Shown one piece after another: positions 1-11,194 of a stretch of DNA of 46,546 bases (the first letter of the stretch is position 1; each line of letters starts with the position of its first letter). The DNA lies in the NCBI GenBank assembly GCA_033557835.1, contig JAWQRO010000247.1, positions 1-46,546 of the forward strand. The letters are read 5' to 3'. The stretch is from Helochares maculicollis (lineage: Eukaryota; Arthropoda; Insecta; Coleoptera; Hydrophilidae). Under the pieces are notes generated by a model. It was given only the letters and a program-made list of their open reading frames with translations, ran no database searches and was not told the DNA's origin. Made by a program: the position numbers and the translations under genes.

Positions 1-231
1 TGCCCTTAGCACGTCGTTATCTAATGTTGTTGGTCTTCCTGATCGATGGGCGTCCGAGAGATCAAAATTGCCTGATCTCAACTTGGAGAACCATCTTTGG
101 CATTTTCGACCGCCCAATGCGCTTAGATAAACATCGCAAATGTTTTTAGTCGCATCAGTTGCGGTATTATCCTTGCGAAACTCAAAAAACATACATTGCC
201 GGATATGCTTTTCTGGTATTTGGCTGGGCAT
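1..231 (-). mobile_element. mariner transposase, N-terminal part (cut by window edge)
   Basis: Read on the minus strand from an ATG at 231, the frame stays open for 77 codons to the window edge. The translation looks like the N-terminal paired helix-turn-helix domain of mariner transposases. An FEFRKDNTATDATKNIC stretch corresponds to the first DNA-binding helix region, CQRWFSKLRSGNFDLSD to the second, and RSGRPTT to the GRPR-like AT-hook linker. These domains bind the element's inverted repeats; the catalytic DDD domain would lie beyond base 1. No stop or frameshift is seen in this part, so it may be a younger copy than the others here. I could not identify the inverted repeat that should lie roughly 150-200 bases to the right of the ATG. 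Family identity is from motif recognition; intactness of the remainder is unknown. Confidence 0.85.
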
Positions 232-3200
232 TTCACCCCAAATTGCAAAAAAGTCTAATACTTAATTATTCAGAAGCAAATAAGATGCAATAACCTCAAA
301 ATCTCTTTGACACGCCCTCCACGTACGTAATGAGCTACCAAATGACAATCAAATACCGACATGTTCAGAAACGATATTACTTTCCGGTCCCTATAATATT
401 TTGTACTAAGTGATCAAAATATAATGAAATTCACCTCAACTTACATACATTATCTTTGTTTGATATGTCCTGTATTACAACAATTCTAGTTTTAGACCCA
501 AATTTCAGAAATTTTCTCAAAGGTTTGCATGTTTTGCATAATACATAACAACCTAATAATTTAAGGTGCAACTTCCATTGTTATAGTAGATAGTAGAGTA
601 GCAGAAATTAAATAAATTTCGTCTGCGAAGAATTTACATAGTAGTCTCTAATTCTAATTCTACAGAGTGTAATTTTTATCTTCAATTCTAAATATTATCT
701 TTTTTTCGAGCTTTGTTTAGATACTGTCATTAAAAAAGCATTGTCAATAAGTTTTCAATTGAAGAAGAACTGCACTCATTCCGCGGACTGTGTGTGAATG
801 CAACAGAAATTTAAAATGGGGTCTTCAAAATTCACTGGAATTTTTAATTGAAAGCAGCTTCGTTAAGTGCAGCGAAGCAAGGCAACAACGTCTTAGCTCA
901 AGATGTGCAGGTCTATTGTGTTTTAGTAAGAATTACTAAATCAGCTATTTAGCAAAATGTATACCTCTCAGATGATTATGGAAAAGGATCTGTATTCACT
1001 TAATGTAGTTAAGACCAAACTATTGGTTACAAAAACTTTAGGAGTTGCGCAACTATAGGAGTTGAGCTAATAATCATTCTAATCAAAATGGCACTAGAAG
1101 CATTCTAGAATAAATATTTTTAATATAAACTGACAGAATTTTATGATATGTGTTCTAATATAGTATAACAAAATACAGTTCTGGTCAAAATTGAGTTGGA
1201 AGTTGTCGGATCATTTCCTAGGATACGATTGTATCAAAGCCGCACTAGAGATTAAATATGCAAAAATGCGTAAAAGCATTAACGTTCTAAAAGCAATGTT
1301 TATTTAAAAGATATGGCTCGCCGAAATCATGATAAAATTCTGCTTTATTATTAAAGGCTGGCCTAATTTCTTTTAAGTCATCAATCAAAATTATGACGGG
1401 CATTAAGACAAAAATCTAATAAAATCGCCCAATTGACGTCGTAAATTTAATGCATTGAGTTTCCAGTTTACGTTTCGCTAAAGTGCTTTAGATGCTTGCA
1501 ACATAGTGGGGGTGGATTAAAGTTGGGATATACTAAATATCTGTAGTCTCAGTAACTCAGTAGAGTTGCAACTGTGTATGACAGAAAATAAAGATGTTTA
1601 AATTTGTTGCCTAGAAAAAAGAGCAGTACTAAAATAGATCAAGCATATTTGTATATTGCAAGTAATGACTTATAATGTATACCACATGATCATGAGGAAA
1701 AAGCCTGTTAATGGAAATGAAAGATCAAACCGTAGATACAAAAATTAATAAATCGACACCGAGCTTCTAATGGCATCACACCTACAATATCGATTCTTCT
1801 CAGGTGTCTAAATTAATGTTTTTTTTATGACTATAATGAAAACATAAAGTGTTTTCAGCGCTCTATCACACACAAAGAGGTGTAAAACACCCGAGGCCGT
1901 CGTCAGTGAGGTGGCGCTTAGAGCGTTTCCAATCGAAGCGTTTTTCGTTATTTCATACTCACGAGGTTTAGAATTATAATTTACGTTGTTAATTTGCGAC
2001 CGTGTCCCAAGATACACGCAGGACGGCTGACGGTGGGTAAATAAATGACTAAAAGGAAATAGGGAGAGCGAAACCTGGCATTTTCACCTTGTTCAGCCTG
2101 GTTTCTCCAATACGTATAGCGCTTAGTCAAGAATTGAGCCCTACAAAGGAGATGATCCTTATATTTCCAATAGAATGTTGAAGCGATAATTACTGCATAT
2201 TTGGTGGTGTGCCAATAAAACGCGGAACCTATTAAGGTACGGGGAGGACAAAATTCGAGGCAAACCGCCGCACGAATTTTTTCAATGTTGCGTTGTTAGA
2301 AAACAAGGCGAAAATAAATAATTCGAAGGAAAAACCGTGGCGGCAATCTGCTTTCGTTAGGGTACGTCGGAAAAATGCGGCAGTTTCCACGCGATATACC
2401 CAGATTATCCAGCCTCATCTAATACAGTTTGCGAAAGGTACATGTACAAAACATGAATGAATAAATATATCTAGTATGCACGTATAGTCCGGCTGGTGTT
2501 GAAGGGGAAAATGCGTTGTGTCCGCTGGAAAGTATTCGCGCTCTCAGGGATAGATCGGAAAATATATATCAATTTTCGTGTGTGTAATTGAAGGATCCCC
2601 ATGCATTTTGTATAAATATTATTTATATATGGCATGTTTCTCCTTTCGGAGTCGAGGGCGGTACCCCACATTGGTTGCTATGTGTTGCTTTGGATCGAAG
2701 GGCTTTCGGCGTGGATCGGGCGTTTTCGCCTGAGCTTTTGGGTTCGGTTCACCAGAAGCACATCGCATCGGCATTTCCCGTAGAAAACTTTATAGTCTGA
2801 TATAAGTAAGATACAGACGTATTTGTGAATGTGCTTGGTGTATTCGTTTCCTCTCTCTCCTTCATTATAGTGTGATGTGTGATGGTGTGAGATAAACTTG
2901 ATTAAATGCCAAAATTTTTATGTACAACACTCCGAGGAGGATTATTTTTCTTTAACACTAACATTTTCCCGTTCACCGTTTCGCCGTTATCGCCAGTTCT
3001 TTCCTTTGTTAAGGGGGGCCAAAGGGGTATTTAAATAACCGAGAAATGTCTGCTTAAATATTTTAGCGAGTGATTTCGTGGCTTGTTTCAATTTAATTGT
3101 TTGTTTATTTTCCGTTTTTGTTTACCCTTCGTCAATAAGACATTTCATCGCTGAGTTCTCATTTCGGGGAAATAAACCGGAAAAATAAATTTGTGGACTG

Positions 3201-3398
3201 GCTGCTAAATTTAAATTTATCTATAAAAACAAACTATGAAAGTTGTATGAGAATCATAATCTCACTTTCGTAAATATCATGCAAGCGATTGCAAGTCATC
3301 GGTGACAGGATAACAACGTTAAGCCCTTACAGTGGTGATTAGGAGGAATATTTTCCGGGCGATTTGTTGTTCTTGATTCGTCGACGAGGGATACTGAT
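232..3398. other. Non-coding DNA with GC-richer islands
   Basis: No convincing coding exon was found. The stretch is AT-rich apart from GC-richer patches at about 1880-2030, 2220-2420 and 2640-2780, which contain only short ORFs without recognisable domains. These patches could be regulatory or conserved non-coding DNA, but the sequence alone does not show that. A TATAAAA box lies at 3222-3228, upstream of the candidate exon that follows. The right inverted repeat of the mariner copy at the left edge should be in the first 200 bases but is not obvious. Confidence 0.5.
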
Positions 3399-3455
3399 AT
3401 GGACGAAGAGCAAGATCAAGGATGCACTGCCAGTTGGCCTGATTCTGAGCATCAG
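3399..3455 (+). CDS. Candidate short first coding exon or upstream-ORF exon
   Basis: An ATG at 3399 in a good context (G at -3, G at +4) opens 19 codons ending exactly at a strong donor, CAG|GTAATT. The peptide begins MDEEQDQGC and is acidic. Base composition is richer in G and C than the surroundings and looks codon-like. The frame is closed upstream by a TGA at 3336, so this would be the first methionine. A TATAAAA sits at 3222-3228, about 175 bases upstream. If spliced to the acceptor at 28310 (Shab T1 exon), the phase-0 junction puts this ATG in the same frame as the Shab start, but an in-frame TGA at 28352 intervenes. It would then act as a 33-codon upstream ORF unless that stop is bypassed. 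It could also belong to another transcript or be chance. Inference only. Confidence 0.25.
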
Positions 3456-6400
3456 GTAATTTGGTGTTAATGTTTATCATAAAATGTAGTTTGAGCAGAG
3501 TAGAATGCAGCAGGCAGAAAATGCTGTCAAAACCGCAGCATTCCTTCGTTTTTCTTACCCCCTTTCAGGCAATGTTTTCGTATTCTCCTTCCCTTAATAG
3601 GGGCGTGCCCGTGTTTTTGTTGCAAAGTTGCTCTTAGGCTGCTCTGAAGCAATATTTGTTATTACTTCGCGCCTCCACTCGCCTGGAAAAATGTTTTCCT
3701 CATAGTAGCTTGTTAATCGTTGGAAAAACGTCGATGATATTTTTAGGTTATGTATGGTTATTTATTTACATATATGGCAAATCAATGAGGGGAAGTCCGC
3801 TGCGGGTTTTTAGAGTTTTCCGACCAACACTTTCCATTTTTAATAAGGTTAATAAACGTCTAGCAAATTGGTGTTTTTTTTGACTCTCCGTAATCTGCCT
3901 GATATTGAATGTGAATGCTAATTTGAGTACCGTTCGCATCGAGACTTAATTAATTTCTTCTATCGTTTTGATCTGTCGCCTGCTACAAAGGCGAAGACGA
4001 ATTTTTAGGCAGTATAATTCAAAATCTTTACAAACTAAGTTCATTAGGTTCAAATTTCAATTAGTTTTGTAAAGTATTAAGAGCGAACAATTTCTGACCA
4101 TTTTCCCTCTTTGCAAGCCCTTTTGTCTTAGCAAGTTTTTGAAGTTCGTTATTAAGCCTTCTGCCACCATTAATGGAAGTTGTAGCACTGAACCCTGCTA
4201 CAGCAATGTTAATAATCCGTTATTTAAAATATTATCAAAGCTTAAGAAGATGTCAGATGCGTCGTCCCGGTCATAACACATAGGTTTATTTTAAAATTAA
4301 ATGAATATTTTCCCAAACGTGTTTTAGTTAAAATTTAAATTGCCCACTCTAGCAGCAACACTTTTTAAGTTTCTAGACGTAAAACAAAATGAAGGCAAGC
4401 GGCATTACAGTTCCGCTTAGCTCTTGTTAATGGTCCAATTCATACTGAGCGTCTCTCTCTTGTTTAATTTTCATTAAAAATTTAAATGCTAAAAACTGAC
4501 ACGGTCTACTAAGGATATCTTTCTGACAGATACAATGCAATTTAGGAGCCGTATATATCATCTGTTGATTTTATAACATTTGTATTTGATATTTAATTTT
4601 TTAAAATATACATGAAGAGATTTATTACCAACCTTGAAGTAGTCAGATAAATTTAAAATCCACACTAAAGCGCAGCAGAGATAATTTTATATCGATTTTA
4701 TATCTTTTAAACGTTAACTCTGTTTACACGAGCTTGAAACGATAAAGAAAAACAAATTTTCGATATAAACAACTCAAGGATCAATTATCGTGCTCCTGAA
4801 ATAAATGCACTTCGAATAAATATTTACCGGATAGATTTTTTGTAATTTAACGCACGTTTATTTTTATTATTACGATCGCGTAAAGGAGCCACTATCGATT
4901 TTACCTTAAAATAATTTATAGGAATAGCTTTTCTCTGTATTACCAAGGTTGTCCTAAAGGCTTACCTCCTCAGTTCGAGGCAACTTGAATTTTACAACAA
5001 ACAATAAAAGCAGCTAAACTTGTCTGAGAATACTCCCACATGCTCGAATTTATTCCCGTTCGTGTTTAACATGCGAATGTGCCTCTTCTCCCGACGAAAC
5101 CTGAAGGAAAAAGCGAGACGTAAAAAGACCGAATGAAAATTTTTAAAATATTTTTATTCAGTAAAAGTAATAATTTCGTAATACGACGAGCGGTTGTCGA
5201 TGGAGGAAATTTTTGCCTTGTAATAACGAGGTAGAAACAGAAACTAAATTTCTTTTCCTGTTATTATTATTATTGGATCTGTGCACGAAAGCCTTGTATA
5301 TGCCATGAGCGTTCAATTATTATTGATGCTTTTTGTTCGGCGGAGTAAAGCCAGGCGGGGCACGTGGAGGCGAGGCGGCTTATTATTGTTAAGTAGAGCG
5401 GGAAAAAGATTTTATTTATAAATCTTCTGTTTTAAATCTTGAAAGCCAAGTACCGCTTAGCTCACGAATAAAAATGCAGAGATAGCTTCTGGAAATTGTT
5501 TGATTGATTTCCGATGCGCCTTAATTGATCAACTGGTAAATACACGAGCAAAAAATAGTTATAAAGGTCTTCATGGAATAAAGCACCAATTCAGATAGAA
5601 AACTTTCAAGCACTTTAAACAGTAATGAATTTTCGTAGAAGCGTAATGTATTAATGAAAAGGCTGTGTCACAAAAGCGGTATGGCTGATGAAGTTCAATG
5701 TGAGTCTATTATTACGAGTTAAGTGTTGTCATAATCAATACAGTACTTCTTATTACTTATAACGCTTGCTTTTGTACGTTTTATTGATTGTTCGAGTTTA
5801 AATGCAGTGCAAACTATCTGAGTTGTATTGCTATAAAAAATTAATTCTCTACAGATAATACAAATTTAGTTTTACTCATACATTTTGTAGCACCTAATTC
5901 GAAATCAAAATTATTTAATTCTTCGATATTTATCACTCGATAGTAAAATTCTAAATTTATACATTTTATTGCACCAAATTAGGGTTGTGATCTTGATAAA
6001 ATTTTGACTCGCTATTTTAAGAGAATGTGTTTCTGAATTAGTTTTGAAGGTATTTGGCATGAGTTCTGCATGTATGTTAACCAGAAACTGAAAGTTGGCA
6101 TATGGTTATAGTACGAAAAACGTACATCTTTTGGAGCATTGACTTGCTTTTCTTCTTTAGATAATCAATAAACAAATTGGGAATCCTCTTAAAAACCATG
6201 AAAATGTTGTAGATTTTGACAATTTCATATTAAATATCCTGGGGGTTGAAAAATGAGATCTAGAAAATTGACTATCCTGTACCAGAATATCTTAAAAATA
6301 TGGTTCAATTGGTGAACTCCCAGTGTCTATATCCCTGCGAGTTGCAAAATGTTCATACAGTAGAATTATCAGGATGCATCAAGACTTAAATTTGCTTTGC

Positions 6401-7175
6401 TTCCTAAGTATTAGCTTGCTTCACTCGCTAAATTTTCACTAATATAGAATGCAATAAGAAACCAAAACCTCAGCAGTCGTATCTCGTTTTAATTACGTTT
6501 TGCAATTATATTTTTAAGCGTATCGATTTAATTTTTTTATTATTATCTTCCCTCAACGAGTAAGTCTCGAGTAGGAGAAGCTTATTCGACTCATAAAGTG
6601 TTCTGGCATTTTATTACAGCTTCTTGAAATTCACTAGTCTTTATATTTTCGCTACTTAAGGTCCTTTTTAAATAGTGTATAACATATAATGTGAGATAAG
6701 TACAAATGCATTGTTGTGCTATGACTGAACACATTTTGTGTGAATCCAATTTTATGATTTGCAATTCTATGTTGATTGAAATGATAGATTAAAATTCATC
6801 TTGATTGAATGCATGCAACCTTTTCGCTAATAATTGATGCACTTATAATGAAATAATATTGTACAAAACTATAAAACTTATTACAAAATTGAACAATACA
6901 ATAAATAAGATGTAAAATAGAACACAGCCTGCAATATATACTACAGCTTTAGAATTATTCCGCAATACGGAGCGTTTCTTACTTCCGTAAACGTTGTAGT
7001 AGTGCCTTCAGAATAGTCGATTCGAGCTTTGATCTCAATTAAGAGCGAACTAAAGCTTATAAAATTTCCAAGAAATGCTTTTCTGAGAACTTCAGGTAAA
7101 AGATTTACGTTTAGAAACAATATTGATTTTTACTAAAAAAGTAAGAATCTGAAGTGCAAAATAATAAAGGATCGT
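3456..7175. other. AT-rich non-coding DNA
   Basis: I see no coding exon, RNA gene or repeat I can support here. A small GC-rich island lies at about 5335-5395 in otherwise AT-rich sequence. The only ORFs are short and unlike known proteins. If the exon candidate just upstream belongs to Shab, this is first-intron sequence. Confidence 0.5.
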
Positions 7176-7390
7176 GGGAATATGAAGGCTAATTTTACGT
7201 CACGACTTGCACAAGATCAAATTGACCCAAGAGTTCAAAGATAAACAACGCAGTTTGCTGACTGTGCTTTGCAGTGTTTGGAAGAGGAACATTTTTGGAA
7301 AATTGGCTATGCTAACAAACATAATAGCTATATACCGACACACCCCTATTGAAAAGCCTTTTGCAATCTCATTTTCATGGAGATCATGAA
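7176..7390 (+). pseudogene. Decayed Tc1/mariner transposase fragment
   Basis: Plus-strand translation contains LILRHDL followed by HKIKLTQEFK. This resembles the end of the second helix-turn-helix and the start of the catalytic region of the same transposase family as the element at 7632-8927, which reads RIFTKDMCLHAYKIELTQ at the corresponding place. Immediately after, a second frame continues with FADCALQCLEEEHFWK, matching the family's (R)FVDWVLEQ-type segment, so there is a frameshift near 7245. An open stretch of 60 codons (7207-7389) is only a remnant. No inverted repeats were found. This is likely an old second copy, in opposite orientation to its neighbour. Recognition rests on short motifs. 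Confidence 0.4.
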
Positions 7391-7631
7391 TCTACCAATA
7401 ATCAAATAAGCGTCGCCTAATCCCTCGTGAAGTCTAAATGTTTTAACAAATAAACTTGCAAAGGAGAACGTTAAAGAGAATATATAAAACAAGAAAATTA
7501 AAAAGTTGATTACTTCATCGTTCATAAATTGTTTTAATAGTCATAAAAATTTACGTGTGTTTATACATTATACGGGAAGGATGAGAGAAAGCTCTTCAGA
7601 TTTTTGTTACATTAAGCTACTCTATTAAATA

Positions 7632-7660
7632 AAGGTTGACCCAAAATTAACGCAAGACTT
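7632..7660 (+). repeat. Left terminal inverted repeat of the DD41D element
   Basis: Begins right after TA at 7630-7631 and pairs with 8899-8927 apart from a few mismatches and a one-base gap near the tip. The core CCAAAATTAAC is identical in both ends. Confidence 0.85.
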
Positions 7661-7735
7661 GAATTTAATAGACGACACAGTTTTTAGTCTTTTGATTGTT
7701 ATTTTTGTATTGAATCATAAAGTACAAAGATAGGA

Positions 7736-8816
7736 TTATTTATGGAGTAACATGTCGGGCGTATGACCTTCACCGATTTGCATGCACATACTCACTCGTT
7801 TGTCGAAATTTTCCAAGACTATTTTGCATGCATGTGGCCGAATTTCGCTGATGCAGGGTTGAATCTCCTCCTTTAAAGCATTGGTGGTTCTGGGCTTGTA
7901 GACATAGATCTGTGATTTCAAATGACTCTATAAAACGAAATGTAATGGTGTTAAATCACATGATCTAGGAGGACAATTCTGATCACTAAAATGAGAGACT
8001 ACATGACCTGGAAATGTCTAATGCAGTAATTGCATTCTTCCATAGGCTGTATGGCATGTGGAAGTGTCTTGTTGAAATCATACGTTCCCCACATCAATAT
8101 CACCCAATTTTGGCAGAAGGAACTGTGCTATCATGTCGCGATATCGAGCATCAGTATCAATCACTGCATGACCAATCTCCTCATTTTTAAAAAAGAATGG
8201 TCTAATCATGCCTCCATCTCAAAATCCACATCAAACATGTTGTGGATGCATTTGTTTTTCGACTATCACATATGGGCTACCAAAATCCCAAAAGTGGCAA
8301 TTTTTGAGATTGACAAAGCCATCAAGGTAAAAATGTGCTTCATCGCTTAGGATGATTTTGCTCGAAAAATCAGCATCCATTTGTTGATGTTCAATAATCG
8401 ATTTAACGAACTCTCTTCGTTGTGCATGGTCATTAGGATTCAGATATTGTGTTAATTCAATTTTATAAGCATGGAGACACATATCTTTAGTAAATATACG
8501 CTGTAGAGAGATTCTTGAAATGTGCAATTCTTGTCCACGACGCCGAAATGAGGTTCTTGGATTGTCACCGACACTCACACGCACTGCTGCGATATTGACA
8601 TTTGAACGGGTTGTTTTTGGACGACCAGTCTGTTTGGCGTCTGCAACGGATTCAGTCTCTTTGAATTTTTCAATTAATCTCCTCACAGTTGACTAAGTTA
8701 AAACACTATTCCGACCATATTTTGTATGAAATTTTTTAATTGCTGCTGCCAGGCTTTCATTTATTTTGAATATATTAAATAATGAAGACAAGTTCTTCTA
8801 TCGTGTAACGCTCCAT
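7736..8816 (-). pseudogene. Transposase pseudogene of the DD41D Tc1/mariner element
   Basis: The start is an ATG at 8816 (MERYTIEE, as in the family's N-terminal DUF4817-type helix-turn-helix). The frame breaks within about 45 codons by a stop and a frameshift. It then reopens as VRRLIEKFKETESVADA (151 open codons, 8231-8686) with GRPKT, then a TFIID-like helix segment ending in HAYKIELTQ. The catalytic domain follows: SDEAHF carries the first Asp and FQQDTSTCHTA the second. A CDLTPLH segment, 41 residues on, is where the family has CDLTPLD, so the third catalytic Asp is His. In-frame stops lie at 8231, 8219, 8078, 8018 and 7928. Four of them replace conserved Trp codons (TGG to TGA or TAG). 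The natural C-terminal stop is at 7736-7738. The protein cannot be functional as read. Confidence 0.88.
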
Positions 8817-8898
8817 TTTTACTAACCATAAACTTTCAGCTCTCAAATAGTTTCTTTAACGTTGTAGTCAAACAAAACTGCACGAATGGTGCCAAATC

Positions 8899-8927
8899 CA
8901 AATCTTGTGTTAATTTTGGGGCACCTG
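8899..8927 (-). repeat. Right terminal inverted repeat of the DD41D element
   Basis: Mirror of the left repeat. It is followed directly by TA at 8928-8929, the second copy of the target-site duplication. Confidence 0.85.
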
Positions 8928-8929
8928 TA

Positions 8930-11154
8930 GAATTAGTGAAAGAAAATTTGTACATGTAAGACAAGACTTAAAGCAAGTAAATCTTGCTTCTTGAAATTCT
9001 ATATTTTAATATGTTTCAACTTATTAAGAAAGTTCTTTTATACTGAACCGCAATATTTCTCAATAGGCGGTAATTTTTGGCTACTTGGAGGTTTGCAATT
9101 TTTGGTACATTTTGCATGTTTTTTCTTCAGTATCTTCAGTAAATTACGGGAATCCAAATTGGGCCAGAATAATTGGTAATAATTATGAAACAGAGAAATT
9201 ACTTTTTCAAAGAATCCTTGAGGTGGTAACTTTCCTGATTTATTGAGCCTGTTGAGAAAAAAGTCTTGCTTTTCTCCCATAGCTACTACTCAGTTACAAA
9301 ACCAAGTATTTTATGGGCAGCTTAGACACCAAACATCATATTTGCCACTGAGTTTGCACCATCAAGATGTATTACATCGTTTTAGATGAACAAAGCTGAA
9401 GTATTAAATTTATTTATTCAAATATTCTACCCTAGATAATACTTTTTCTGGGCAGACCTTACTAGCCATGCTGTTGTCAGAATCTGCAAGTAACTTCTAC
9501 GTGTGGAGTCTCTGTTATGGTAACATAAAAAGGATATTAGTTGTTAGAGCTCGTGAACTTCACTTCAGGAACTAAATAAATCTTCGAAATAATTAACCCG
9601 GAGCCGTGCGATTGCCGCGCAGCACCGGAATGCAATGCAGAATCCAGTTAATATTTTATACCGCACGCAGGAAGTTATCCTTCCGCAGAAGCAAATTAAT
9701 GAAAAACAACATTGTTCCTGTTTCTAATTATGAAATATCGGGGGGAAATTGAGTGGCTGCAGGTCGAATCCACATAGAAATCGCTTATTCAGTGCGGCTG
9801 GCTGGCTCACCTCCGACTAGCACAGGCTCAAGTTGGGTTTTCATTTGCCGGACTTTAATTGAATTTACTCTATTCAATCCGTTGTTTTTTCGATATGTTC
9901 ATCTATAAATAATGTTTGTTAATGGAATTAGTTTCGCTGAGATAGGTAAGGGTAGTTTTCCAACTATGATTGAAAATTTCAGTTGATAAAGGCCTGGCAT
10001 TTTCAGGCCGTTGAAGCCGTGTCCGCTTTGAATCTTGTCTGTAGTGTAGGTGGAGAGCATGTGTCATAAATTCAAGCCTTTTTGAATATTCTAGTGCTGA
10101 AACGAGTCGTTCTCTGTGTGTAGAGTAGGACTTTGAGCGCAGAAAGCCACATTCAAATGGGGATGTGCGCAAATAACACTCTATCTCCGAGGATCCGTTT
10201 TCAGTTCCAGTTCCATTCGAGTTTGTTTTGTACTTTTTCTATTTCTAATGTACTAAACTGGATCCGGGAGAGGGAGAATAAAACAATTTTCTGATTATAC
10301 AAACATTGGCTGCAGGCAGTCCGCGATGAATATTTAAATGAAATGAATAACTTAAGTGACGGACTGTTTAAATTTTTTGGCTTCTTTTATTGAGGCCGGA
10401 GAAACTATTTTGATTATTTAGAAGACGACGAGATGGAAATTTTATTGGGTTGTAAACAAATAACTAAAGCCGGTAATACATCATTTTTTACGTTAACTCC
10501 GGTTAATCATGAAAAGATAATAAGGGGTTACGATAGATAACGAATGTACAACCGAAACGTAACTACGTCACGCAATGTAGAAAATCTATTCAAGCGGTAT
10601 CGTCTACTGTGAGTTTTTATACAGCGTTTGTGTCTGCATTTGGAACTTTGTGTCTTTTAAATAATTGCGTGACCATGTGTTATTCACACTAATAATATTA
10701 CGGTCATTGTATGAATAGAAATTTAAATACTCTAAATTTTTACTCAATTTTTGTAACTCCAACACTGGAACTTTTGCTTTAGGACAATTAGACATTATGA
10801 AACGTGACTGCTTTCACTCCATTCTGACATTTGCTACAGTTATGTACAAAACAGAGATTTATTTACTGCCACAATCGAATTTTCCATCGTTCTTTGTAAC
10901 GGTTTAATTGGCTTCATTAATCGGTTACGGTCGATCGCGCCGTGGAATATGCGATGCAATCCAGGCCCTTTTCCCTTTATTCAGGTCATATCTTTCCACG
11001 TTTTAATCTGCTCTCTCTCTCTCTCTCTCTTTGAATAGTGTCATCTTTCTTTGAATTATCCGTCTTTCTTTAAATCGTCTTTTCTCTCTTTGAATTGTGT
11101 TCTGTCTCTGGTCATATCTCTATCTTCTGTCGCTTTCTTGCAGTATGTCCCTTT

Positions 11155-11194
<40 letters not shown>

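Larger units (their letters stand above)
7632..8927 (-). mobile_element. Nearly full-length, inactivated Tc1/mariner element (DD41D-type)
   Basis: This 1.3-kb element is bounded by imperfect inverted repeats. The left end starts AAGGTTGACCC and the right end, reverse-complemented, starts CAGGTGCCCC. Both then share CCAAAATTAAC followed by a CAAGA-like block. Each end abuts a TA dinucleotide (7630-7631 and 8928-8929), the expected target-site duplication of Tc1/mariner insertion. A degenerate transposase gene fills most of it on the minus strand. There is no sign of a second gene. Size, ends and target site together make the assignment firm. Confidence 0.9.

Noticed and set aside
8030..8350. 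106-codon plus-strand ORF
   Set aside because: Antisense shadow of the transposase pseudogene.
9038..9280. 80-codon minus-strand ORF beginning MGEKQDFFL, Cys- and Lys-rich end
   Set aside because: No known motif, no splice context and overlapped by a plus-strand ORF; not enough to call a gene.
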